6,141 nt of DNA, taken from NCBI GenBank assembly GCA_900546355.1, contig URCM01000138.1, forward strand, positions 1 through 6,141, in the 5' to 3' direction. Under the pieces are notes generated by a model. It was not told the origin of the DNA. It searched no databases and worked only from the letters and a program-made list of their open reading frames with translations. This DNA is from an uncultured Bacteroides sp. (GTDB taxonomy: Bacteria; Bacteroidota; Bacteroidia; Bacteroidales; Bacteroidaceae). Positions 1 to 6,089 of the stretch are shown piece by piece; the first letter of the stretch is position 1, and every line of letters starts with the position of its first letter. The position numbers were made by a program, and so were the translations under genes.

Positions 1-50
1 TGTGTCTCTGTGTTCCATTCCATTTTTCGCAAACCAATTTTGTTCTACTA

Positions 51-115
51 TAAATAAAGAATGAAGAATTAAGAATGAGTTTTAACATTTCATCGTTCTT
101 AATTCTTCATTCTTT
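51..115 (-). terminator. AT-rich hairpin downstream of the aminotransferase gene, probable operon terminator
   Basis: Positions 56-78 and 93-115 form a 23-base inverted repeat with one mismatch (76 against 95) and a 14-base loop. Read on the minus strand it begins 3 bases after the aminotransferase stop codon and is followed by a T-rich stretch (TTTATTTATA at about 58-49). This fits an intrinsic terminator for the whole minus-strand run, although the stem is almost all A:T and the T tract is interrupted. Each arm consists of three heptamers (AGAATGA, AGAATTA, AGAATGA on the plus strand), so it may also be a copy of a dispersed intergenic repeat. Nothing else is visible in bases 1-50. Confidence 0.5.
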
Positions 116-118
116 CTT

Positions 119-1312
119 TTATTTCAACCGCATCAATGTTTCCTTGATACGACGCATAGCTTCTACAATGTTCTCGTCAGAAGTAGCGTAGCTCATACGG
201 ATACATTCAGGCGCACCGAATGAAGTACCACCTACGCAGGCTACATGGCCTACCTCAAGCAGATACATCGCCAAATCTTCCGCATTGTTGATAACACGGT
301 CACCGTCTTTCTTACCGAAGAACGAATCGCATTTCGGGAAGAGGTAGAAAGCACCTTCCGGAACGTTTACTTCGAATCCGGGTATTTCTTTTGCCAGTTT
401 CACAATCAAATCACGACGGCGTTCGAATGCTTGGCGCATTTCTTCTACCGGAGCCTGTGTGCCAGTGTAAGCGGCTTCGGCTGCTTTCTGTGATACCGAG
501 CACGGACCAGAAGTATATTGTCCCTGAAGTTTGTTGACACCTTTCACAATCCATTCGGGAGCGGCGATAAATCCGATACGCCAGCCCGTCATGGCATACG
601 CTTTCGATACGCCGTTGACAATAACCACACGGTCTTTGATTTCGCTGAACTGGGCGATGCTTTCGTGTTTGCCGATGTAGTTAATGTGCTCATAGATTTC
701 ATCGGCAATGGTAATGACACGCTCGTGCTTAGCCAATACCGAAGCCAGTCCCGCCAGTTCTTTCTTGCTGTATACCGAGCCGGTAGGGTTCGAAGGCGAG
801 CAAAGAATCAGGGCGCGCGTCTTAGGAGTGATAGCCGCTTCCAGTTGTTCGGGAGTAATCTTGAAGTCTTGCTCGATACCCGCACGCACAATGACGGGAG
901 TACCTTCCGCCAGCTTCACCATTTCGGGATAGCTTACCCAATAAGGAGCAGGGACAATGACTTCATCTCCTTTGTTTACCAAAGCCATAATCGTGTTGCA
1001 TACCGACTGCTTGGCACCGTTGGCACAACTGATTTGGGCTGCTGTATATTCCAGTCCGTTTTCTTTTTTCAGTTTTTCTACAATGGCGTTTCGCAATGCG
1101 GGATAACCGGCTACAGGAGAATAGCGCGAATAGTTTTCGTCAATCGCTTTTTTAGCGGCTTCCTTGATATGGTCGGGAGTGTTGAAGTCGGGTTCGCCGA
1201 CACTCATGTTGATTACATCTACGCCCTGAGCCTTAAGCTCGCCGCTTTTTTGCGACATAGCCAGCGTAGCCGAGGGTGACAAACTGTTTAAACGTTCTGA
1301 AAGTTGATTCAT
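119..1312 (-). CDS. aspC: Class I PLP-dependent aminotransferase, aspartate aminotransferase type (subgroup Ib)
   Basis: A 397-residue cytosolic fold-type I aminotransferase of normal full length. It probably moves the amino group between aspartate and 2-oxoglutarate (EC 2.6.1.1). Visible landmarks are VGEPDF (38-43), ANGAKQ (97-102), APYWVSYPE (122-130) with the aromatic that stacks on the cofactor, SPSNPTG (172-178) with Asn175, ADEIY (203-207) with Asp204 facing the pyridine nitrogen, VSKAYAMTGWRIG (235-247) with Schiff-base Lys237 and phosphate-binding Arg245, and IRMSYA (371-376) with Arg372 for the substrate carboxylate. All catalytic positions are intact. The start at 1312 gives MNQLSERLNSLSPS, the usual N-terminus of the family. 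It lies 71 bases downstream of the BI-1 gene and is the last gene of the run. Subgroup Ib enzymes can accept other substrates, including prephenate in some lineages, so the exact substrate is inferred and the symbol is by family only. Confidence 0.93.
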   Translation of the reverse strand: MNQLSERLNSLSPSATLAMSQKSGELKAQGVDVINMSVGEPDFNTPDHIKEAAKKAIDENYSRYSPVAGYPALRNAIVEKLKKENGLEYTAAQISCANGAKQSVCNTIMALVNKGDEVIVPAPYWVSYPEMVKLAEGTPVIVRAGIEQDFKITPEQLEAAITPKTRALILCSPSNPTGSVYSKKELAGLASVLAKHERVITIADEIYEHINYIGKHESIAQFSEIKDRVVIVNGVSKAYAMTGWRIGFIAAPEWIVKGVNKLQGQYTSGPCSVSQKAAEAAYTGTQAPVEEMRQAFERRRDLIVKLAKEIPGFEVNVPEGAFYLFPKCDSFFGKKDGDRVINNAEDLAMYLLEVGHVACVGGTSFGAPECIRMSYATSDENIVEAMRRIKETLMRLK

Positions 1313-1345
1313 ATTCTTCTTTTTAATTTTAGTTCAAAATCGGTG

Positions 1346-1353
1346 CAAAGTAA
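1346..1353 (-). promoter_or_regulatory. Possible -7 box of a promoter for the aminotransferase gene
   Basis: On the minus strand this reads TTACTTTG, one base off the Bacteroidetes -7 consensus TAnnTTTG, and lies 33 bases upstream of the aminotransferase start codon. There is no TTG about 20 bases further upstream. That space is instead taken by an A:T hairpin (1356-1379). The match is weak; the gene may simply be cotranscribed with the BI-1 gene. Confidence 0.3.
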
Positions 1354-1355
1354 AG

Positions 1356-1379
1356 CATTTTTTATGACATATAAAAATG
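1356..1379. repeat. Small A:T inverted repeat between the BI-1 and aminotransferase genes
   Basis: CATTTTTTAT (1356-1365) and ATAAAAATG (1371-1379) are complementary over nine pairs with one bulged base and a 5-base loop. The hairpin starts 5 bases after the BI-1 stop codon (minus strand). No G:C pair lies inside it except the closing one and no T tract follows, so it would be a poor intrinsic terminator. It could slow or partly end transcription, or protect the 3' end of the upstream message. Confidence 0.3.
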
Positions 1380-1383
1380 TTTC

Positions 1384-2097
1384 TTACTTTCTGTCACCTA
1401 AGAAACGCAACAAGTATAAGAAAAGGTTGATAAAGTCGAGATAGAGCGTCATGGCACCCATCAGGGCAATCTTTTGGGTGGTATCATTTATCGTTATGTC
1501 TTCTCCTGTTAATAGCTGCTTGATTTTTTGTGAATCATAAGCCGTAAGCCCCGTGAAAATCAATACACCGATGCCTGAGATGATGAGGTCCATCATTGAG
1601 TTGTGCAGGAACAGGTTGACCAGTGAAGCAATGATAAGTCCGATCAGTGCCATGATGCAGATATTTCCGATACGGCTCAAGTCTTTCTTGGTTACATAGC
1701 CATAGAGTGCCATTACGCCAAAGGTACCTGCCGTAACAAAGAATGTGGTGGCAATGGAACTCATGGTGTATATCATAAAGATAAAGGCGAGTGTGACTCC
1801 GTTCAGAATGGAGTAGGCGATAAAAAGCAGGGTAGCGGTGCTGAAAGCAATCCGGTGGATGCGTGCGGAAAGATAGATGACCAATCCTATTTCAGCTATC
1901 AGAAGCCCCCAGAAGAGCATCCGGTTTTCAACAATCATCGAGAGTAACGTGTATGATTTTGCCACGTATAAAGATACCAATCCGGTAATGACCAGCGCCA
2001 ATGTCATCCATGTGTAGACATTGCGCATCAGTGTAGCTTGTACGGCCTTTGCTTTAGACGCGTACACTTTTGCCAAATCATTTGTTTCCATAATCAT
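1384..2097 (-). CDS. BI-1 (Bax inhibitor-1)/YbhL-YetJ family integral membrane protein
   Basis: A 237-residue inner-membrane protein, about the usual family length. Six hydrophobic helices can be placed near residues 28-46, 61-78, 86-110, 114-133, 147-165 and 170-187, and a seventh amphipathic one at 211-233. Family marks are TKKDLSRIG (136-144) after helix 4, GLTAYDSQKIK (183-193), and ALMGAMTLYLDFINLFLYLL (211-230) at the C-terminus. In Bacillus subtilis YetJ two aspartates form a pH-sensitive latch for calcium leak; Asp188 and Asp221 sit in the matching motifs, so a pH-gated cation leak is plausible but inferred. The loop between them is about nine residues longer than I recall for YetJ. 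The start could be 2097 or the ATG two codons later (2091, METNDLAK); neither has a Shine-Dalgarno sequence. It follows ribBA by 20 bases in the same direction, which suggests cotranscription, though no functional link between them is known to me. Confidence 0.92.
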   Translation of the reverse strand: MIMETNDLAKVYASKAKAVQATLMRNVYTWMTLALVITGLVSLYVAKSYTLLSMIVENRMLFWGLLIAEIGLVIYLSARIHRIAFSTATLLFIAYSILNGVTLAFIFMIYTMSSIATTFFVTAGTFGVMALYGYVTKKDLSRIGNICIMALIGLIIASLVNLFLHNSMMDLIISGIGVLIFTGLTAYDSQKIKQLLTGEDITINDTTQKIALMGAMTLYLDFINLFLYLLRFLGDRK

Positions 2098-2117
2098 TAA
2101 TTTTTAATGTATGATTT

Positions 2118-3332
2118 TCAATTCTTAAAATGCAACGTATGTCCCATGCGGTCTTTCTTCGTATGCAGGTAACGTTCGTTGTAAACGTTAGGTGTGACCT
2201 CGATGGGCACATTCTCCACGATTTCCAATCCGTAGGCTTCCAGTCCCACCCGTTTTACAGGATTATTGGTAAGCAGACGCATCTTGTGAATGCCTACCTC
2301 ACGCAGGATTTGTGCGCCTACTCCATAGTCGCGTTCATCGGCTTGGTGCCCGAGGCAGATGTTGGCGTCTACGGTGTCCATGCCTTCTTCCTGGAGCTTG
2401 TAGGCTTTCATTTTTTCCATCAATCCGATGCCACGTCCTTCCTGAATAAGGTAGATAACGGCACCTTTGCCTTCTTTCTCTATCATCTGCATGGCTTTAT
2501 GAAGCTGTTCTCCGCAATCGCAACGCAAAGAACCGAAAATGTCGCCCGTAGCACACGACGAATGTACACGCACCAACACGGGCTCATCAGGCTCGAAATG
2601 CCCCTTTATCAACGCCACGTGTTCCAGCCCGTTGCTTTTCTGGCGGAAAGGTATCAGGCGGAAATGCCCGTATCCGGTAGGCATGTCTACCTCCACTCCC
2701 CGCTCTACCAGCGACTCTTGCTTCAAGCGATAGGCTATCAAGTCGGCAATCGATATCAGCTTAAACCCATATTGGTCCGCCATCTGGCGCAGTTCGGGAA
2801 GGCGTGCCATCGTACCGTCCTCGTTCATCACTTCCATCAAAGCAGCCGCGGGATAAAGCCCTGCCAGCTTGGCGAGGTCGATACTCGCTTCGGTATGTCC
2901 CGCACGGCGGAGCACCCCTTTGTCTTGCGCATAAAGCGGGTTTATATGTCCGGGACGGCCAAAAGTTTCAGGAACCGATGCCGGGTCGGCAAGCGCACGG
3001 ATAGTAGCGGCACGGTCGGCAGCCGAAACTCCTGTAGTACATCCCTCCAGCTTATCGATAGTCACCGTAAACGGAGTCCCTAAAACCGATGTGTTATTGA
3101 TTACCTGGCACGGAAGGTCGAGTTCCTTGCATCGGGACATCGTAATCGGCGCGCAAAGCACCCCGCGGGCATGTTTCAGCATAAAGTTCACTTTTTCAGG
3201 CGTAATCAGCTCGGCAGCAATGATAAGGTCGCCTTCATTTTCGCGGTCTTCATCATCTACTACGATTACAAATTCTCCTTTACGGAAGTCCTCAATGGCT
3301 TCTTCTACGGTATTTAGCTTTATCTTGTCCAT
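2118..3332 (-). CDS. ribBA: Bifunctional 3,4-dihydroxy-2-butanone-4-phosphate synthase / GTP cyclohydrolase II
   Basis: A 404-residue cytosolic enzyme that supplies both precursors of riboflavin: RibB makes 3,4-dihydroxy-2-butanone 4-phosphate from ribulose 5-phosphate, and RibA opens GTP. Residues 1 to about 205 are the RibB domain, with [11 protein letters not shown] (26-36, acidic metal and substrate loop), [10 protein letters not shown] (54-63), [12 protein letters not shown] (142-153) and [11 protein letters not shown] (167-177). Residues from about 206 to 404 are the RibA domain, with zinc ligands Cys260, Cys271 and Cys273 ([17 protein letters not shown]), EGRGIGL (298-304), [12 protein letters not shown] (332-343) and LLTNNPVK (353-360). 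Both active sites look complete, so this is a true bifunctional protein and not one of the RibBA relatives that have lost one activity. The gene starts 12 bases after the permease stop, which implies a shared transcript. I see no FMN riboswitch in front of it; the 12-base gap leaves no room for one. Confidence 0.97.
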   Translation of the reverse strand: MDKIKLNTVEEAIEDFRKGEFVIVVDDEDRENEGDLIIAAELITPEKVNFMLKHARGVLCAPITMSRCKELDLPCQVINNTSVLGTPFTVTIDKLEGCTTGVSAADRAATIRALADPASVPETFGRPGHINPLYAQDKGVLRRAGHTEASIDLAKLAGLYPAAALMEVMNEDGTMARLPELRQMADQYGFKLISIADLIAYRLKQESLVERGVEVDMPTGYGHFRLIPFRQKSNGLEHVALIKGHFEPDEPVLVRVHSSCATGDIFGSLRCDCGEQLHKAMQMIEKEGKGAVIYLIQEGRGIGLMEKMKAYKLQEEGMDTVDANICLGHQADERDYGVGAQILREVGIHKMRLLTNNPVKRVGLEAYGLEIVENVPIEVTPNVYNERYLHTKKDRMGHTLHFKN

Positions 3333-3344
3333 AATGCGTTATTG

Positions 3345-5246
3345 TTATGAATAATAATGTTGGTCTTTTATTTGTTGTATAACCTGTCCGTTGGTCCGGA
3401 TAATGTTTTTTAAATCTTTCTCCAGCCGTAGCCTGAACCGCCAGATATGAAGGTACACCAACAATCCTACAGGTACCACGATACCTAACGCCCAGTTAAG
3501 CCAGCGGTTCCCGAACGGACTCTTATGAGCCTTAACCGCCAGGAAAGGATAATTGTTCATCGCGTTCAGCAAGATTGGATCTTTCGAATTCGAGAGTTCC
3601 TCTATCACCGCTTCCATTTGCCTGCTGATATCAGCGATGGCATCGTCCGGCTTGTTGTTCATGAATAGCTTGATATAATTAGGCAATCCTTTCAACCGAT
3701 GCATGCGCATATAGTCTTCACACAATGCGCTGATGTGTTCCAGCGCCTCGACATCTTTCCGGTATTCGGGTGTATGGATAATCACTTCTTTCTTAAACAG
3801 GTGTCTCGACAAGCGGATGCCAAACACCTTGCGGAAAAACGCCGCATACGTGTCAATATTGAACACCACCGAATCTTTGTTTGACTTATAAGTGAAGAAC
3901 GCTCCTACGGGTGCCAGCACGAGTGTACTCATCCAGGTACCCAGTGCCACATTCATCTCGCCGCTTTTCCCGATACGGGTCGCGCCCGAGTCGATAATGT
4001 AATACACCACAAAAATCAGCACGGATATCACGACCGGCATACCCAGTCCGCCCTTGCGGATAATGGCTCCCAGCGGCGCTCCGATAAAGAAAAAGATGAT
4101 ACAAGCCAACGAAAGAGTGATTTTCTTGTGCCAGTCGGAACGGTGCGAACGGATATTTCCGTCCGTACTTTTGCTCATAAAGCTTTTCATGTCCCAATCG
4201 GACGCCAACGATGCCATGCGGTTTTCTGTCTTGCTCAGCGTCTGCGACTTTTCTTGCGAAGTCATCGAATTATAAATGCTGTCCGTGTTGATATAAGCCA
4301 CGTTCAGCTCTTTCAACTTAATAGAATCGGCCTTTGAGAGTTGAGCCGTCTGATAAGTGGTGTGGATGACATCTTTAAAATAAGCGCGCCCCACACTGTC
4401 GGCATGCATTTCCAACGAGTCGATGGCTTGCGAGATTTCATGCATGTTCTTGATATCCGAACGCTGGTCGAGGAAACTACCGTCCACCATGTTGAAATCA
4501 GAGTCAAACTGGATAAGCGTATGCTTTTCCTTGAACGATTCACGGCGGTAAGGCACATTACGCGAAATGACCGATTGCGACTTCAGGTTCTCAAACTGCT
4601 CGCCGTCATACAGATGCAAATAAAGATGCTGCTTATCGGCGGTCAGTTCCAGCTTTCCTTCCTCCGCCCAAATGATATGCGCGTTCTCAAAACCGTCGGA
4701 AAAGTTGTAAATCAACACATCCTTCAGCATTCCCGTCTTACGGTCTTTATGCTTTACGTAGATATTATATCCGTCGATGTCGCTGTAAAACACCCCTTCG
4801 GGGATATCCACTTCGGGCGACTTCTGCTTCATGGAGACAAGCAACGTCCACAACTGCTTTTGCGCGCGCGGCCCGATTTCATTCTGGAAGAAGAACGACA
4901 TAGCTCCTAAAAACACACAAAACAACACCACCGGACGCATGATGCGGAGCAAAGGTATGCCCGCTGCCTTCATCGACAAAAGCTCATAACGCTCGCCGAA
5001 ATTGCCGAATGTCATCAGTGCCGCCAGCAAGATAGCCAACGGAAGCGAGAGTGGTATCAACGTCAGCCCCGAATAGAAAAAAAACTGGGCAAGCACACTT
5101 ATTTCCAATCCTTTTCCTACCAATTCGTCGACGTATCTCCATAAGAACTGCATCATGAAGATGAACAAGCAAATGAAAAACGTCCCCGAGAAGAGCAACA
5201 AAAAGCTCTTCAATACAAATATATCCAGTTTTTTTATGCGTAGCAT
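3345..5246 (-). CDS. LptF/LptG (YjgP/YjgQ) family permease with long C-terminal extension
   Basis: A 633-residue inner-membrane permease of the Lpt system, which with the ATPase LptB pulls lipopolysaccharide out of the inner membrane towards LptC and LptA. The first three membrane helices (about 11-33, 52-80, 104-120) include the coupling segment ERYELLSMKAAGIPLLRIMR (85-104), where family members contact LptB. A periplasmic region (about 121-374) starts with a beta-rich jelly-roll part (IPEGVFY, YNIYVKHKDR) and ends in a polar, probably helical stretch (265-370). Helices 4-6 lie at about 376-396, 403-420 and 435-453, with the family motif GAPLGAIIRKGGLGMP (389-404). E. coli LptF and LptG are about 360 residues. 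Here a further 180 residues follow helix 6: a polar segment (454-583), a seventh membrane helix (about 583-603, WLNWALGIVVPVGLLVYLHI) and a basic tail. The sequence does not say whether it is LptF or LptG. The start at 5246 gives the usual short cytosolic N-terminus before helix 1; AAGGA lies directly against the ATG, too close for a normal Shine-Dalgarno site. Confidence 0.93.
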   Translation of the reverse strand: MLRIKKLDIFVLKSFLLLFSGTFFICLFIFMMQFLWRYVDELVGKGLEISVLAQFFFYSGLTLIPLSLPLAILLAALMTFGNFGERYELLSMKAAGIPLLRIMRPVVLFCVFLGAMSFFFQNEIGPRAQKQLWTLLVSMKQKSPEVDIPEGVFYSDIDGYNIYVKHKDRKTGMLKDVLIYNFSDGFENAHIIWAEEGKLELTADKQHLYLHLYDGEQFENLKSQSVISRNVPYRRESFKEKHTLIQFDSDFNMVDGSFLDQRSDIKNMHEISQAIDSLEMHADSVGRAYFKDVIHTTYQTAQLSKADSIKLKELNVAYINTDSIYNSMTSQEKSQTLSKTENRMASLASDWDMKSFMSKSTDGNIRSHRSDWHKKITLSLACIIFFFIGAPLGAIIRKGGLGMPVVISVLIFVVYYIIDSGATRIGKSGEMNVALGTWMSTLVLAPVGAFFTYKSNKDSVVFNIDTYAAFFRKVFGIRLSRHLFKKEVIIHTPEYRKDVEALEHISALCEDYMRMHRLKGLPNYIKLFMNNKPDDAIADISRQMEAVIEELSNSKDPILLNAMNNYPFLAVKAHKSPFGNRWLNWALGIVVPVGLLVYLHIWRFRLRLEKDLKNIIRTNGQVIQQIKDQHYYS

Positions 5247-5271
5247 TCCTTATAATATGGTTGTCAGCTTG

Positions 5272-5279
5272 CAAAAGTA
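5272..5279 (-). promoter_or_regulatory. -7 box of a probable promoter for the permease-ribBA-BI-1 operon
   Basis: On the minus strand this reads TACTTTTG, an exact match to the Bacteroidetes -7 consensus TAnnTTTG, 25 bases upstream of the permease start codon. That would give a leader of roughly 20 bases. No TTG is found 19-21 bases upstream; that position falls inside the probable terminator hairpin of the START-like gene, so the -33 element is missing or degenerate. Confidence 0.45.
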
Positions 5280-5283
5280 GCAT

Positions 5284-5310
5284 AAAAAACAACGCGGAGC
5301 GTGATGTTTT
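5284..5310 (-). terminator. Probable intrinsic terminator of the START-like gene
   Basis: On the minus strand AAAACA-(TC)-ACGC, loop TCC, GCGT-TGTTTT can form a ten-pair stem with a two-base bulge (plus-strand arms 5286-5295 and 5299-5310), and the downstream arm runs into a T-rich end (TTGTTTTTT). The hairpin begins 16 bases after the START-like stop codon. It separates that gene from the permease operon, whose -7 box lies just beyond it. The stem has only four G:C-rich core pairs, so readthrough is possible. Confidence 0.5.
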
Positions 5311-5326
5311 GTATATTTTTAGAAAA

Positions 5327-5722
5327 TTATATGCCGCAAGTCCGCCTCAACACTTCTATTTGAGAGTTCCACAAACTGACGGTATCTTCCTCTTCGCCAG
5401 GCTCCGCAAAGTCGGTCACTTCCAAAGAAAGGTCACTGGTCAGTTCGTTGTAATGGATTTTAAGCTCAAAATAAGTACGGGGGGCTTCATCGTCCCAATG
5501 GAAACGGATAAACGACTCGGTGCGGAGATTGGTCATTTCCGCGACACGTGTTTCGGTTTTCCCCCACTTAAACGTGAAGGTCTTGTTTGTTTTCGATACC
5601 TTGTCGGCAAACCAACGGCTCAGCCCCGAAGGAGTACTTATAGCGTTCCATAACACGGTACCCGAAGCCGGAGCCAAAGTATATTCTATCTTAACTTTCT
5701 TTTTCACGGTGTTCATTGGCAT
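5327..5722 (-). CDS. START-like domain (SRPBCC/AHSA1-type) protein
   Basis: A 131-residue cytosolic protein without a signal peptide or membrane helix. It consists of one helix-grip domain: an N-terminal strand (VKIEYTLAPAS, 10-20), a helix with LWNAISTPSGLSRWFAD (24-40), strands FTFKWGK (49-55) and SFIRFHWDD (70-78), YFELKIHYNE (84-93) and LSLEVTDFAEPGEEED (98-113), then a long C-terminal helix with LWNSQIEVLRR (117-127). The pattern 'ISTPxGLxxWFAD' and 'TDFAEPGE' is one I associate with short Bacteroidetes START-like proteins of unknown ligand. The fold binds small hydrophobic molecules in many families, but no ligand or reaction can be inferred here. The ATG at 5722 or the one two codons later (5716, MNTVKKK) could be the start. 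It is upstream of and codirectional with the permease gene, 80 bases away, with a probable terminator between, so it is likely monocistronic. Confidence 0.85.
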   Translation of the reverse strand: MPMNTVKKKVKIEYTLAPASGTVLWNAISTPSGLSRWFADKVSKTNKTFTFKWGKTETRVAEMTNLRTESFIRFHWDDEAPRTYFELKIHYNELTSDLSLEVTDFAEPGEEEDTVSLWNSQIEVLRRTCGI

Positions 5723-5742
5723 TGGATTTTAAGCAACGGGCG

Positions 5743-5750
5743 CAAAATAA
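5743..5750 (-). promoter_or_regulatory. Possible -7 box of the START-like gene promoter
   Basis: On the minus strand this reads TTATTTTG, one base off TAnnTTTG, 20 bases upstream of the START-like start codon. The -33 position (about 5770-5772) reads ATG instead of TTG. A second one-mismatch box (GATATTTG, 5796-5803) lies 53 bases further upstream and also lacks a -33 element, so the real promoter is not settled. Confidence 0.33.
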
Positions 5751-5855
5751 ATTATTTTTTCTCATATAGCATAATGAATTCCCTATTATTTTATGCAAAT
5801 ATCACCCAAGTCACGATACAGGACGTTTTTTCGCGTTGCATTTCTGATTGGCCCA

Positions 5856-6009
5856 AAAACCGTTTCCGGATTTCTACAAAAAGTTTTCCTTGCCTGGAAG
5901 TATCCGTTTTTCGTGCGTGCACTGGACGGATATGCCCCAAACCCTCCAAAGCGACGAACGAATCCTGCCCAGCGGACGAATCCGCAGACGGGACCAAACG
6001 AATTTGGCC
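5856..6009 (-). other. GC-rich hairpin island, candidate structured RNA or dispersed intergenic repeat
   Basis: G+C is 48 of 80 over 5921-6000, against 13 of 60 over 5741-5800 and 11 of 40 over 6021-6060. Four inverted repeats lie in it: 5856-5873 (CCG/CGG plus AAA/TTT across a mismatch), 5901-5907 with 5926-5932 (TATCCGT/ACGGATA) enclosing GTGC-GT-GCAC, 5972-5985 (GCGGA/TCCGC), and 5991-6009 (GG-a-CCAAA/TTTGG-CC). On the minus strand the loops of the first, third and fourth are GAAA, TTCG and TTCG, which are stable RNA tetraloop types, so the minus strand is the better candidate for an RNA. ACGAAT recurs at 5958, 5976 and 5998. No confident promoter or terminator is seen for an RNA here. It could equally be a decayed repeat or a long leader of the START-like gene. 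Confidence 0.4.
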
Positions 6010-6039
6010 AAAACGGCAAAGAAAAAATAGACAAAGGTG

Positions 6040-6070
6040 TTGCGTAATTCAAAAAGATATCTTACCTTTG
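6040..6070 (+). promoter_or_regulatory. Bacteroidetes-type promoter of the tRNA gene
   Basis: TTG at 6040-6042 and TACCTTTG at 6063-6070 are separated by 20 bases, which matches the Bacteroidetes housekeeping sigma pattern TTG-n19-21-TAnnTTTG. Transcription would start at about 6076-6079, giving a leader of roughly a dozen bases before the tRNA at 6090. The -7 box is mirrored by CAAAGGT at 6032-6038, so a 7-base inverted repeat brackets the core promoter. Confidence 0.65.
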
Positions 6071-6089
6071 CACCCGCAATCGCAAAGAT

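Larger units (their letters stand above)
5723..6039. other. Intergenic region of about 320 bases with no convincing protein gene
   Basis: This is the gap between the divergent START-like gene and the tRNA promoter. The left part (5741-5800) is about 22% G+C and carries candidate promoter boxes for the START-like gene. The centre holds a GC-rich hairpin island, listed separately. Open frames of 60-90 codons run through it on both strands, but they overlap each other, have no recognisable domain or ribosome site, and probably result from the GC-rich centre having few stop codons. Confidence 0.6.

Noticed and set aside
518..1279. 253-codon plus-strand open frame opposite the aminotransferase
   Set aside because: It lies wholly antisense to a gene with every catalytic motif intact, and its product resembles no family. 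It is an antisense reading-frame artefact.
2130..3083. 317-codon plus-strand open frame opposite ribBA
   Set aside because: Long but fully antisense to ribBA, whose two domains are both complete; rich in His, Phe and Arg as expected for a mirror of a coding strand.
3333..3344. Possible FMN riboswitch in front of ribBA
   Set aside because: Only 12 bases separate the permease stop from the ribBA start, and the upstream sequence is permease coding sequence without the conserved aptamer core.
4341..4910. 189-codon plus-strand open frame opposite the permease
   Set aside because: Antisense to the periplasmic part of the permease, with no recognisable motif and no promoter match seen.
5793..6047. 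84-codon plus-strand open frame between the START-like gene and the tRNA
   Set aside because: It has no recognisable domain, a proline- and asparagine-rich C-terminal half of low complexity, and no ribosome site, and it overlaps comparable open frames on the other strand across a GC-rich patch with few stop codons.
5786..6052. 88-codon minus-strand open frame in the same gap
   Set aside because: The repeated GFVR pattern in its middle comes from the DNA-level repeat of GGATTCGT hairpins, and the frame starts next to the tRNA promoter without its own clear signals. Codon-level conservation in relatives would be needed to revive it.
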